A stretch of 64,000 nt of DNA from Gonioctena quinquepunctata. Lineage: Eukaryota; Arthropoda; Insecta; Coleoptera; Chrysomelidae. Under the pieces are notes generated by a model, which searched no databases, was not told the origin of the DNA, and saw only the letters and a list, made by a program, of their open reading frames with translations. Position numbers and translations under genes: made by a program. Shown piece after piece: positions 57,781 to 64,000 of the stretch. The stretch's first letter is position 1; each line of letters starts with the position of its first letter. The stretch spans positions 124,001-188,000 of the forward strand of contig JAFIRS010002381.1 in the NCBI GenBank assembly GCA_018342105.1, written 5' to 3'.

Positions 57781-57871
57781 AACAGCTTTTCTTAACGGTG
57801 ATTTGCAAGAAGACATCTACATGGAACAGCCGCAGGGATTCTTCAATGATAACCAGACTTTGGTGTGCAAG
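57781..57871 (+). pseudogene. Copia RT, continuation after the TTAA element
   Basis: The frame reads KTAFLNGDLQEDIYMEQPQG and FFNDNQTLVCKI, the RT motif around the first catalytic Asp region of copia (the usual Asp of DVKTAFLNG is Ala here: QFAV-KTAF). Similarity stops at about 57871, before the rest of the palm. Confidence 0.8.
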
Positions 57872-58124
57872 ATAAGAAAAAGGGATATTATGAATATAGT
57901 AAGAGTGAAGATGTACCTTCTGCAGATAACATTAAAACGAATTCCGTAATCCTATTTGATGATGTAGCAACTTGTGATCAAAATATAATCAAAGATTATT
58001 TTTCCTTAGGGCGACATAAAAGTACAGATTGTTTTTATATTTGTCAAACATATTCTGCCATCCCGAAGCAACTCATTCGCGAGAATGCAAATTCATTGAT
58101 TATACTCATTTAAAACATATTTAT
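57872..58124 (+). pseudogene. Polinton packaging ATPase, C-terminal half
   Basis: The reading KKGYYEYSKSEDVPSADN, then SVILFDDVATCDQNIIKDYF and SLGRHKSTDCFYICQTYSAI, then PKQLIRENANSLIIL matches the FtsK/HerA-type genome-packaging ATPase of Polintons. VILFDDV is the Walker B strand with its acidic pair. The GRHK...C.YICQ(T/S)Y block is a signature of that family. The Walker A half is missing because the copia junction lies directly upstream. A frameshift lies near 58105. The protein would pump DNA into capsids. Confidence 0.75.
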
Positions 58125-58312
58125 GATGATCATGCATATATTGATATGGACTTTCAACAATTCAAAGAAGTATCATCTTGTTGTTGGAAAAAAAGTTTCA
58201 CTTTTTTATAATTGATAAAGATTGTGATTTGCCTTCGGGTAGGTATAGAAAGAGGGTCGATACATATATTCATATATGAAGATGATTTCTTGAAACATAA
58301 TCAGTAGATAAA

Positions 58313-59236
58313 ATGGATCCACAATTAGCGAAACAACAACTTATTCGAGCCAGACAAGCACTAAGGAAAAATTATAAAATAAAGGATAACACAGCGAGAT
58401 CACAAACTCAATTGGAAAAACCATATCAGATCATCACACAATCTTTAAACCAATTGGTTTCAACATTGGGTGATGCGGCGGCGTCTGCGAAATCCACAAC
58501 GATCAAACAAGAAACTGAATCTCCAAAGTTTGTGAAATTCAAGACGACAACACCATCACCAAAATCATATAGTCAATTAACATTTTTATCACCAACTATT
58601 GAACATGAAACTCCTATGGAGTTGCCAAGTTTTTTGAGAAACGAGGAAACTTACGAATCACGCAATGAGGAAGGCGAATTGCCAGTAGAACAACAGAAGA
58701 TCAATTTATCGATGACACACCATCTCAATTTTATTAGATAATTACAAATCCACCATTACCTAGAGAATGCATTGAAGGCGTGATAAAAGATACTAAAAAT
58801 AAAGATGATCATATTTTGGGCCTTTTCCATAATCCGGTAGAAGACAAATTTTTCATAGGAGATTCACAAGTTGACCTTATGAAATCCAATGTTAATGTGA
58901 AAGGTAACAGTGGAACTAAGGGACTTTGAGTTACTTTTTCTAAAGAAACCCGTTGCTTACACCAAACAAGACTTTGAAAATTATGTAGATATTATGTCAA
59001 TCTGGTTCAGTGCCATCATTTTTATTGAGAGGCGTACTCACCGGAAAGATGATAAAAAAAGGAAAAGGGGCTGAAACGACACTGATGAAATATGATAATA
59101 AATGTATTGATTATAAATATTGAAGATATATTACGTTTGCTTATCGCTTCCAAAACAGCTGGTATCACTACCGGTCACAATAATGAAATCATTTCAATTA
59201 TTGAAGAGTTCAGTAAGTTTATAAATGTATCAACTT
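58313..59236 (+). pseudogene. Conserved Polinton protein of unknown role
   Basis: The frame from ATG 58313 is open for 142 codons (MDPQLAKQQLIRARQALRKN, a basic and Ser/Thr/Pro-rich N-terminal part). After shifts it shows HILGLFHNPVEDKFFIGDSQ, GTKGL and ELLFLKKPVAYTKQDFENY, and finally LLIASKTAGITTGHNNEI. This is the set of motifs (GTxGLWELL, then GHNNEIISIIEEL) of a protein found beside integrase in many invertebrate Polintons, often in the PW/PX slot. Its function is not established. A related C-terminus is at 45460-45560 on the other strand. Confidence 0.65.
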
Positions 59237-59261
59237 TTAGTTTTTTCTATCAGTATTCATA

Positions 59262-59635
59262 ATGCATCTGAACAAATTCAATCAACATTTTCTCTCGGAG
59301 ACCACCCCTTTTCAACAGATCTTCCATTTTATATTTGTCAACCTTCCAAATTCAATAGTACATGTATATCAACTATTCGTGGTAGTAAAAACATTTCTTC
59401 AAGTAAAACTCACTATACTTTGGATAATAATAACAGTACTATTTATACGATTCCTGTTACAGGTAAGGTTGGAAATATTAAGTGTTTTCCCTGTTCATTA
59501 CAAATATTCTATCGAAATCAGAACGATTCTTTGCACAAACTCTTGAACGATAACATTCTCAACAAAGGTGATACTATTCAAATTCCTCTAGGAACCACAA
59601 ATAAACTTCATCAAATCATTTTTACATTGAATTAG
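59262..59635 (+). pseudogene. Unknown Polinton protein, paralogue 1
   Basis: The frame starting at 59262 gives MHLNKFNQHFLSETTPF. After a one-base shift the long frame (to 59635) runs DLPFYICQPSKFNSTCIS, TIRGSKNISSSKTHYTL, IYTIPVTGKVGNIKCFP and HKLLNDNILNKGDTIQIP. The start (N(K/R)FNQHFL) and the FY(I/V)C then T-I-P/F-P-M-S-x-K blocks recur at 60224 and 60469. Two-strand-like hydrophobic patterns suggest a small beta-rich structural protein. Not identified. It lies between the conserved protein and integrase, where capsid accessory genes are expected. Confidence 0.5.
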
Positions 59636-60117
59636 TAATTCAATGTCCTTTGGAAGATGAAAAACTATTTTTTTTTCCCAAATCTTCTCTTCTTGCAGAT
59701 TTATAATATTTCTAAGATCTGACAGATAATAGGAGTTTTGATTCTCATCTTTCTCTTCCTCCTACACCTCCTCAACACAATTATTCGTCTTCTCTTTGTG
59801 TTGTCATTTTTGACACGATTCCATTTGCTTCTTCTTTCCTCCTTTTTTCAGAAGGTTCCACGCACAGATGAATTCAATACTCCTGAGGGATCGTCTTCGA
59901 ATCTACTTATCACTTTGATAGGTCTCAACTGCATACACCAAGTACAAAAGGGGTCTGCTCACGAAAAAGTTGTCTTGGAAATATTGAAGCTTAAATAGCT
60001 CTAAAAATACAACAAATTCGTCTCTGTACTACTGAGTACATACTCATTGTGTACTCGACCACAACAATTCAAATATATGTGTTAGATTTGATCCACATTT
60101 GAATTGTAAACGATTCC

Positions 60118-60470
60118 ATACACATTCTCTCTTGAACATTTTTACCAAAAGTGAAACTCTCCAATTTTTTTTCCTACAATAAATAATTGTAAATATTTGT
60201 GATTCCACATTCCATTTTCAATAATGCCTTTGAATAGATTTAATCAACATTTTTTGCAATCCAACACTTTTTCTTTTTCTGAAGAAGCTGTTTTAGCCTT
60301 ATCACTACAACCACCACAATTGAATTTTTCGTTTTATGTTTGCGATTCTTTTGATTATCACATTCTCTCTTGAAAATTCTTACCAAAGATGAAATTTTTC
60401 ATTTTTTTTCTACACTAAATAATTGTAAATAAATACAGTATTTGTGATTCCACACTCCATTTTCAATAAT
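60118..60470 (+). repeat. Tandem duplication, about 240-245-bp unit
   Basis: CACATTCTCTCTTGA (60121 and 60359), the TAATTGTAAAT spacer, GTGATTCCACA(C/T)TCCATTTT and the start codon (60224 and 60469) are all repeated at the same spacing, so leader and 5' coding part were duplicated together. Confidence 0.85.
60224..60373 (+). pseudogene. Unknown Polinton protein, paralogue 2 (truncated)
   Basis: ATG 60224 opens MPLNRFNQHFLQSNTFSF, then EEAVLALSLQPPQLNFSFYV and CDSFDYHILS, where it ends. The stop arises where the tandem duplication junction brings in the leader of the next copy (CACATTCTCTCTTGA). It is nearly the same as the first 48 codons of paralogue 3. Confidence 0.6.
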
Positions 60471-60843
60471 GTTTTGGAATAGATTCAATCAACATTTTTT
60501 GCAATCCAACAATTTTTCTTTTGAAGAAGAATCTGTTTTAGCCTCACTACTACAACCACAATTGAATTTTCGGTTTTATGTTTGCGATTCTTTTGATTAT
60601 CACGTTACGGTTTTGATCCGTTTGAAAGGTGAGAAAAAAATTGGTTTGATTAAAAAATATTATGTGTTAGTTAATGGAGGCATAGTCTTTAAATTCCCCA
60701 TGTCCGCTAAGATAGAAAGCTTTACACATTATAATGGAAATCATGATGGAGATGGTATTGCCTTTAAATTCCCCATGTCTGATAAGAAATCACATAATCA
60801 TAATGATAAGAACTCTAAAATCATCATTATGGAAACAATTTAG
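60469..60843 (+). CDS. Unknown Polinton protein, paralogue 3
   Basis: A 124-codon open frame: MFWNRFNQHFLQSNNFSFEE, LNFRFYVCDSFDYHVTVLIR, LKGEKKIGLIKKYYVLVNGG, then IVFKFPMSAK, which is repeated with change as IAFKFPMSDK. This last pair (about 60689-60710 and 60762-60788) is a short internal duplication. The leader GTGATTCCACACTCCATTTT before the ATG is shared with paralogue 2. No domain is recognised. It runs into the integrase remnant, which uses another frame. Confidence 0.5.
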   Translation: MFWNRFNQHFLQSNNFSFEEESVLASLLQPQLNFRFYVCDSFDYHVTVLIRLKGEKKIGLIKKYYVLVNGGIVFKFPMSAKIESFTHYNGNHDGDGIAFKFPMSDKKSHNHNDKNSKIIIMETI

Positions 60844-60855
60844 CCATCAGGGATC

Positions 60856-61307
60856 CTACAAATGTCTCAATATGTTTCCTGAAATTGTTAAAAAATATAA
60901 CCACACTAAACATTCTACAATTCGTGCCATACCAAGTGAAATAAATAATAAAAACGGTAAATGTGTAACTTCATTCCGGCATTTGAAAACTGTGGATCCA
61001 AAAAAACCGAAATTTAGGAAAGGAGACTGGGTTCGCATATCCAGGTATAGACACGCCTTCAAAAAATCGTATAACCCAATTGGACCACTGGAGTGTTTAA
61101 AATCAAACAAGTAAAATTAGCTAATCCCACCACAAATATTTTGGAGGATAGTAAAAAAGAAGCGATTCAAGGAAGATTATATACTGAAGCCAAGTACTCA
61201 TCTGGTGGAAAGAGTTCTACGTCGAAGGGCTGAGAAGCTATACGTCAAATGGTTGGGATTTGATTCATCACATAATTCTTGGATAAATAAAAAGGATATA
61301 GTTTAAA
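60856..61307 (+). pseudogene. Polinton integrase C-terminus with chromodomain
   Basis: YNHTKHSTIRAIPSEINN is the end of the catalytic core region. PKFRKGDWVRISRYRHAFKK and SYNP (61009-61080) is the SH3-like GDxVRIS block typical of Polinton integrases. A frameshift near 61080 is followed by FKIKQVKLANPTTNILED. In a third frame (61190-61307) a chromodomain reads THLVERVLRRRAEKLYVKW, LGFDSSHNSWINKKDIV and a stop. Aromatic positions for methyl-lysine binding are partly kept (YVKW, W in NSW). It would guide insertion into chromatin. The catalytic core is missing. Confidence 0.8.
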
Positions 61308-61359
61308 TATACATATATTAAAAAAACAAATTATAAAGAATAATTAGCAATATAAGTAT

Positions 61360-61707
61360 TTTATTTTTCATAAACCTTATTTCTATGACTTATATGTAAA
61401 ATATGATTTAAACATGTGGCTGCTTCCCTAATGCGAAGCTGAAATCGTTCTCGATCACGAGGAGCCATTTCCCAGGGGATTTGTCTTCTAGCAGATTGAT
61501 ACGCATAACTCCATAAGTAGATATTGTTTGAAGCTTGTTTTTTGTGGAGGAATACTCATTCTTGACACTTTTTTGGTATTTAAACTTTTCACAATTTGAA
61601 AACAAAATAAAATGGATCAGGGAATCTATACGAGTGTAGAAGGGCAAAGAAATCAACATTTGGTAGAGCGATAATGGATTGAATCCATTATCCGGAAAAC
61701 ACTCCAT
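61360..61707 (-). pseudogene. Unknown minus-strand coding remnant
   Basis: Two minus-strand frames look coding. One (61707 to about 61560) has SLPFYTRIDSLIHFILFSNC, and the other (about 61520 to 61372) has SARRQIPWEMAPRDRERFQL, RIREAATCLNHILHISHRNK and a stop. The first block is repeated inverted at 62029-62090 (LPFYTFIDSLIHLILFSVC), so the peptide level is conserved between copies. I do not recognise the family. The position next to integrase suggests a Polinton-linked gene on the other strand. Confidence 0.4.
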
Positions 61708-62125
61708 ATATCAAATAAACAAGTTAATGTCTCATCATCCTTTTGACAGAACTCTTTTGACATTAGTCAAAAAAGACCACGTTCAATCACTGCGAGAGAA
61801 GCAGCGAAAAAACTGAGAAATTTTAATCTTCATGCAAAAGATTTTTTGAAAACGAGAACGGATACAGTTCCCGAAACGTCAAGAGTATATAGAGAAGTAT
61901 CTTTAATTTCAATAATTTTTTGTGATAGGCAAAAATTAGAATATAAGTTACTGACTTATTGAATATTTTTCAATTTGTGAAAAATGATTTGGCGTACGCA
62001 GTAACTTATCGGGGCAAAGTAGTTTATCTGCCCTTCTACACTTTTATAGATTCCCTGATCCATTTAATTTTGTTTTCAGTTTGTGGAAGGTTATAATCCC
62101 AAAAAAAGTGTCAAGAATCCATAAG
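61557..62125. repeat. Inverted pair of diverged ~95-bp segments
   Basis: 61557-61645 on the minus strand matches 62029-62125 on the plus strand: TGCCCTTCTACAC, ATAGATTCCCTGATCCATTT and AAAAAAGTGTCAAGAA are shared in order. Identity is about 85%. The spacer of about 380 bases holds a short coding-like piece on the plus strand. Confidence 0.75.
61755..61915 (+). pseudogene. Short coding-like piece, unknown
   Basis: The plus-strand frame reads RPRSITAREAAKKLRNFNLH then AKDFLKTRTDTVPETSRVY and REV. A helical, basic composition with no low complexity suggests it was once coding. No family is recognised. It lies between the inverted segments 61557-61645 and 62029-62125. Confidence 0.3.
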
Positions 62126-62188
62126 CAGATCAAATGTATCTCTACTTTACCAAAGGGCACTTTTTTTTCATAAAGAAATATATGCTTA

Positions 62189-62785
62189 TTATTCTTCTTG
62201 AATGACTTCTGGATGATGATATATTACTTCCAATCCAAGAGTATATACTTCAGGATTAATTTCATTAATTGTATCAAGTACCTTCAATGTCCTGTTGATT
62301 ATATCCTTTTTCACTTCCAATTGTGGTATAATCATGACTACATCAAATCTTAACGAGTTCAATACATCCATTCTATATTGAAGAATAGCTATAAAAAGCC
62401 ATAGTTTTGACAGCGATTCGCAATTTAAACGAATACTAGAATCACCACCACTGTAAATTCTAATACTATTCGCTTGACACTGCTCAAACTCTATAGCATA
62501 TCTTCCAACATCTATTGTATCCACATTTTCTGTTGATACCAGAAATCTGTCAATGTCTTCCTTATTTTTCACTGAATCAGTCCGTTCCTTTTCAGTGAAC
62601 ACTGAAGTATCACCTTCATTGTCTGATACCACAACACAGGGGACATAACCTAGATGCACTGATATACAGACTGACCCATTCTTGGATTTATTAGGGTTTA
62701 AATAGAACCAACGTTCGCCTAAGAATGTATCTTGTTTGTCTTGAAATAAATTCATTATGACTGGCACTGTAGTTTTTGTTTTCAT
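62189..62785 (-). CDS. Intact 198-codon ORF, uncharacterised
   Basis: The frame begins MKTKTTVPVIMNLFQDKQDT, with the ATG at 62783-62785, and ends HHPEVIQEE with a stop at 62189. It has no frameshift. The composition is that of a soluble folded protein: VCISVHLGYVPCVVVSDNEG is a beta-strand-rich stretch, then an acidic linker, IDVGRYAIEFEQCQANSIRI, then a helical C-terminal part (LSKLWLFIAILQYRMDVLN). No known catalytic motif. I have a weak memory of similar insect ORFs near Polinton-type genes but cannot confirm. TTTATATCGC lies upstream. It is the only long intact frame near the Polinton remnant, which may indicate host use or a young insertion. Confidence 0.6.
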   Translation of the reverse strand: MKTKTTVPVIMNLFQDKQDTFLGERWFYLNPNKSKNGSVCISVHLGYVPCVVVSDNEGDTSVFTEKERTDSVKNKEDIDRFLVSTENVDTIDVGRYAIEFEQCQANSIRIYSGGDSSIRLNCESLSKLWLFIAILQYRMDVLNSLRFDVVMIIPQLEVKKDIINRTLKVLDTINEINPEVYTLGLEVIYHHPEVIQEE

Positions 62786-62789
62786 TGTT

Positions 62790-63365
62790 TTTATTTATAT
62801 CGCTAGAAAGAGGTGTGGTTCAATCAAACTGTCACTTCAATTATATTTTTATTAACCTTTACAATCATTACACAATCAAGGACTAATTCTTGAGTGAAAG
62901 GCATACTTTGAATTTTTCATAAATATTTTTAGAAAAATCGTGAAAAATATAATAATTACTAAAACCAATATCATACATGATATAAAAAACATTATATTCT
63001 TCTTGCATACTGCATTATATTCTTCTTGCATACTGCAGTTACTTCTTTTATTTGAATTGAAGACCTAAGTTGATAAAGGGGTTATGTAATTGTAGTTCTG
63101 AGTAAATCGCCAAAATACACTTCAAATTGGAACTTTTTTGGATGTGATTTGTCAACAACAGATAATACTTGATGGATATGTATATCAGTGGAACTTTCAT
63201 TCACTATATTTCAATTTTAGAATGCAATGCTGTTCTAATGGAAAAACAGAATTTTGTGTACATAACCCCATTGCACCTGAAATCAAAACGGGTTTAAGTT
63301 GTCGTAAATGAAAGAGTTGCATAGTTAACAGAATTCAATTTTTCATATATATAATGAACAATAGC
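62790..63365. other. Non-coding stretch
   Basis: Nothing recognised. A short local duplication, CATTATATTCTTCTTGCATA, occurs twice near 62991-63031. Confidence 0.4.
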
Positions 63366-63373
63366 AAGAAAAG

Positions 63374-63655
63374 TTAGTTTGTTTTCCTCCCTTTCTTTGG
63401 ATTGTTGATATTCTTTGTTAATATATCTTCATAAAACCATCGGAACTCACTTTCAACAAACTTAATTTGATCCGGCAGATTTGCCATTTTTTCAATGCTC
63501 AATCCACCTGTCTTTTCAGTTAGTCTAGTAGGCATAATTTCACCCTTTGGAACCTCTCGTGAACCTTTTTTTTTAAATCCACCTTTAAAAATGGTGTAAA
63601 TTCCTCCAAATATGTTTTGTAAAAATAACAACCATATTGTTCGACTCTGATCCAC
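63374..63655 (-). CDS. 93-codon ORF, uncharacterised
   Basis: The frame begins MDQSRTIWLLFLQNIFGGIY, a short hydrophobic segment that could be a membrane anchor or signal-like sequence. A basic stretch (KGGFKKKGSREVPKGEIMP) follows, then a helical end (KMANLPDQIKFVESEFRWFY) and a Lys-rich tail. No family is recognised. It lies 590 bases upstream (on its own strand) of the intact ORF at 62189-62785 in the same orientation, so the two may be parts of one gene or neighbours in one mobile element. Confidence 0.35.
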   Translation of the reverse strand: MDQSRTIWLLFLQNIFGGIYTIFKGGFKKKGSREVPKGEIMPTRLTEKTGGLSIEKMANLPDQIKFVESEFRWFYEDILTKNINNPKKGRKTN

Positions 63656-63856
63656 TTTACAGTATCGCGGAAAGAAATTGTCTCATTCAGTGTATTTCTT
63701 TCTTGAATAAATGTAGTTTGCTAGGAAGTTCCTCAAAATTACAAAAAAAAAAATTCCATATTAAAACAGCTGCTATTCTTACTGCTTGCTTGCTGAATCC
63801 GTTCTCTAAACTGATCTGGAATATAGGTATTTTCATGCTTTCGAATTACCTTTTCA

Positions 63857-64000
63857 ACCTAGGAATTATATTCGATTCCAAACTGATTTTTGATCTACAA
63901 GTCGAATCAATCGCAAACTCCGCCTCAAGAATGTTAGGCTATGTAATGAGAACATGTAAACATTTCGAAAACATCAAGTCTTCAATTTGTGTTTATTTAT
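63857..64000 (+). pseudogene. Non-LTR reverse transcriptase fragment, cut by window end
   Basis: The frame reads LGIIFDSKLIFDLQVESIAN, then SASRMLGYVMRTCKHFENIK and SSICVYL at the last base. This is the thumb region after the RT palm in Jockey/CR1-type LINEs (LGVxFDSxLxFxxHI, then KASRxLGFI.R.C..F). It continues past the window. Confidence 0.7.

Larger units (their letters stand above)
53472..57871 (+). mobile_element. Ty1/copia retrotransposon inside the Polinton, truncated
   Basis: The element has a short 5' LTR, a copia-type primer site, gag, protease, integrase and the start of RT. It ends abruptly at about 57871 without 3' LTR, where the Polinton ATPase begins. A TTAA-type DNA transposon (56128-57776) splits the RT. 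Gag-pol is full of stops, so the element is old. Loss of its 3' half together with part of the Polinton suggests one deletion that joined the two. Confidence 0.75.

Noticed and set aside
60856..61110. 84-codon minus-strand ORF
   Set aside because: Antisense of the Polinton integrase C-terminus, which shows conserved motifs on the plus strand.
1..64000. CRISPR array or bacterial defence genes
   Set aside because: The short tandem repeats found are contiguous duplications without spacers of regular length, and the gene content and splice sites are eukaryotic.

Overview
The window is eukaryotic, AT-rich and almost certainly from an insect. It has spliced exons with GT/AG borders, long introns or intergenic stretches, (TA)n and (CT)n microsatellites, tRNA-derived SINEs and a dense, mostly decayed set of transposable elements. 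The clearest host gene is one exon of an ADAR-type RNA editase on the minus strand (38998-39492). A few other exon-like pieces (782-860, 5485-5537, 7238-7320, 45804-45954) are weak candidates. There are no bacterial genes and no CRISPR array. I cannot name the species.

Layout: 1-5480 is mostly non-coding with small DNA transposons, including a 900-bp hAT-type element with a perfect 8-bp target duplication. 5480-9100 holds a possible short host exon, two local tandem duplications and a decayed Crypton-type tyrosine recombinase gene. 9280-19690 is a PIF/Harbinger transposon (transposase plus an opposite-strand Myb/SANT-like gene). It was split by a 7.8-kb LTR retrotransposon (9590-17436, AACT duplication) that keeps gag but has no recognisable pol, and probably also by a hAT-like element (17631-19008). 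20000-22700 holds diverged repeats and a 0.9-kb foldback element. 22868-24700 is a SINE followed by a LOA/R1-like LINE fragment. 24920-28990 is a BEL/Pao polyprotein that is nearly open but lacks integrase. 29170-36640 holds a second SINE, LTR-like repeat blocks, a gypsy-like gag-protease broken by hairpin elements, and a LINE ORF1 with a PHD-like finger.

37180-39490 has a minus-strand gypsy integrase remnant and the Adar exon. 40940-43650 and 48640-52740 are two more copies of the LOA/R1-like LINE. Between them are a minus-strand Polinton scrap (45300-45560), a possible solo LTR and a minus-strand Jockey/CR1-like LINE (46560-48425). 52830-61310 is a Polinton/Maverick-like virus-related element: PLA2-like minor capsid protein, protease, packaging ATPase, a conserved Polinton protein, three tandem paralogues of an unknown small protein, and the integrase C-terminus with a chromodomain. 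It is interrupted by a Ty1/copia element (53472 to about 57870). That element is interrupted by a DNA transposon with TTAA duplications and perfect 13-bp termini (56128-57776), which contains a 111-bp hairpin. 61360-63660 carries minus-strand ORFs of unknown function, of which the 198-codon frame at 62189-62785 is intact. The window ends inside another LINE reverse transcriptase.

Nearly all transposon genes carry frameshifts or stops, so this is a graveyard region rather than an active locus. The most interesting parts are the nested Polinton/copia/TTAA structure, the tandem unknown Polinton paralogues, the gag-only LTR element, the intact minus-strand ORF near 62.5 kb and the Adar exon.
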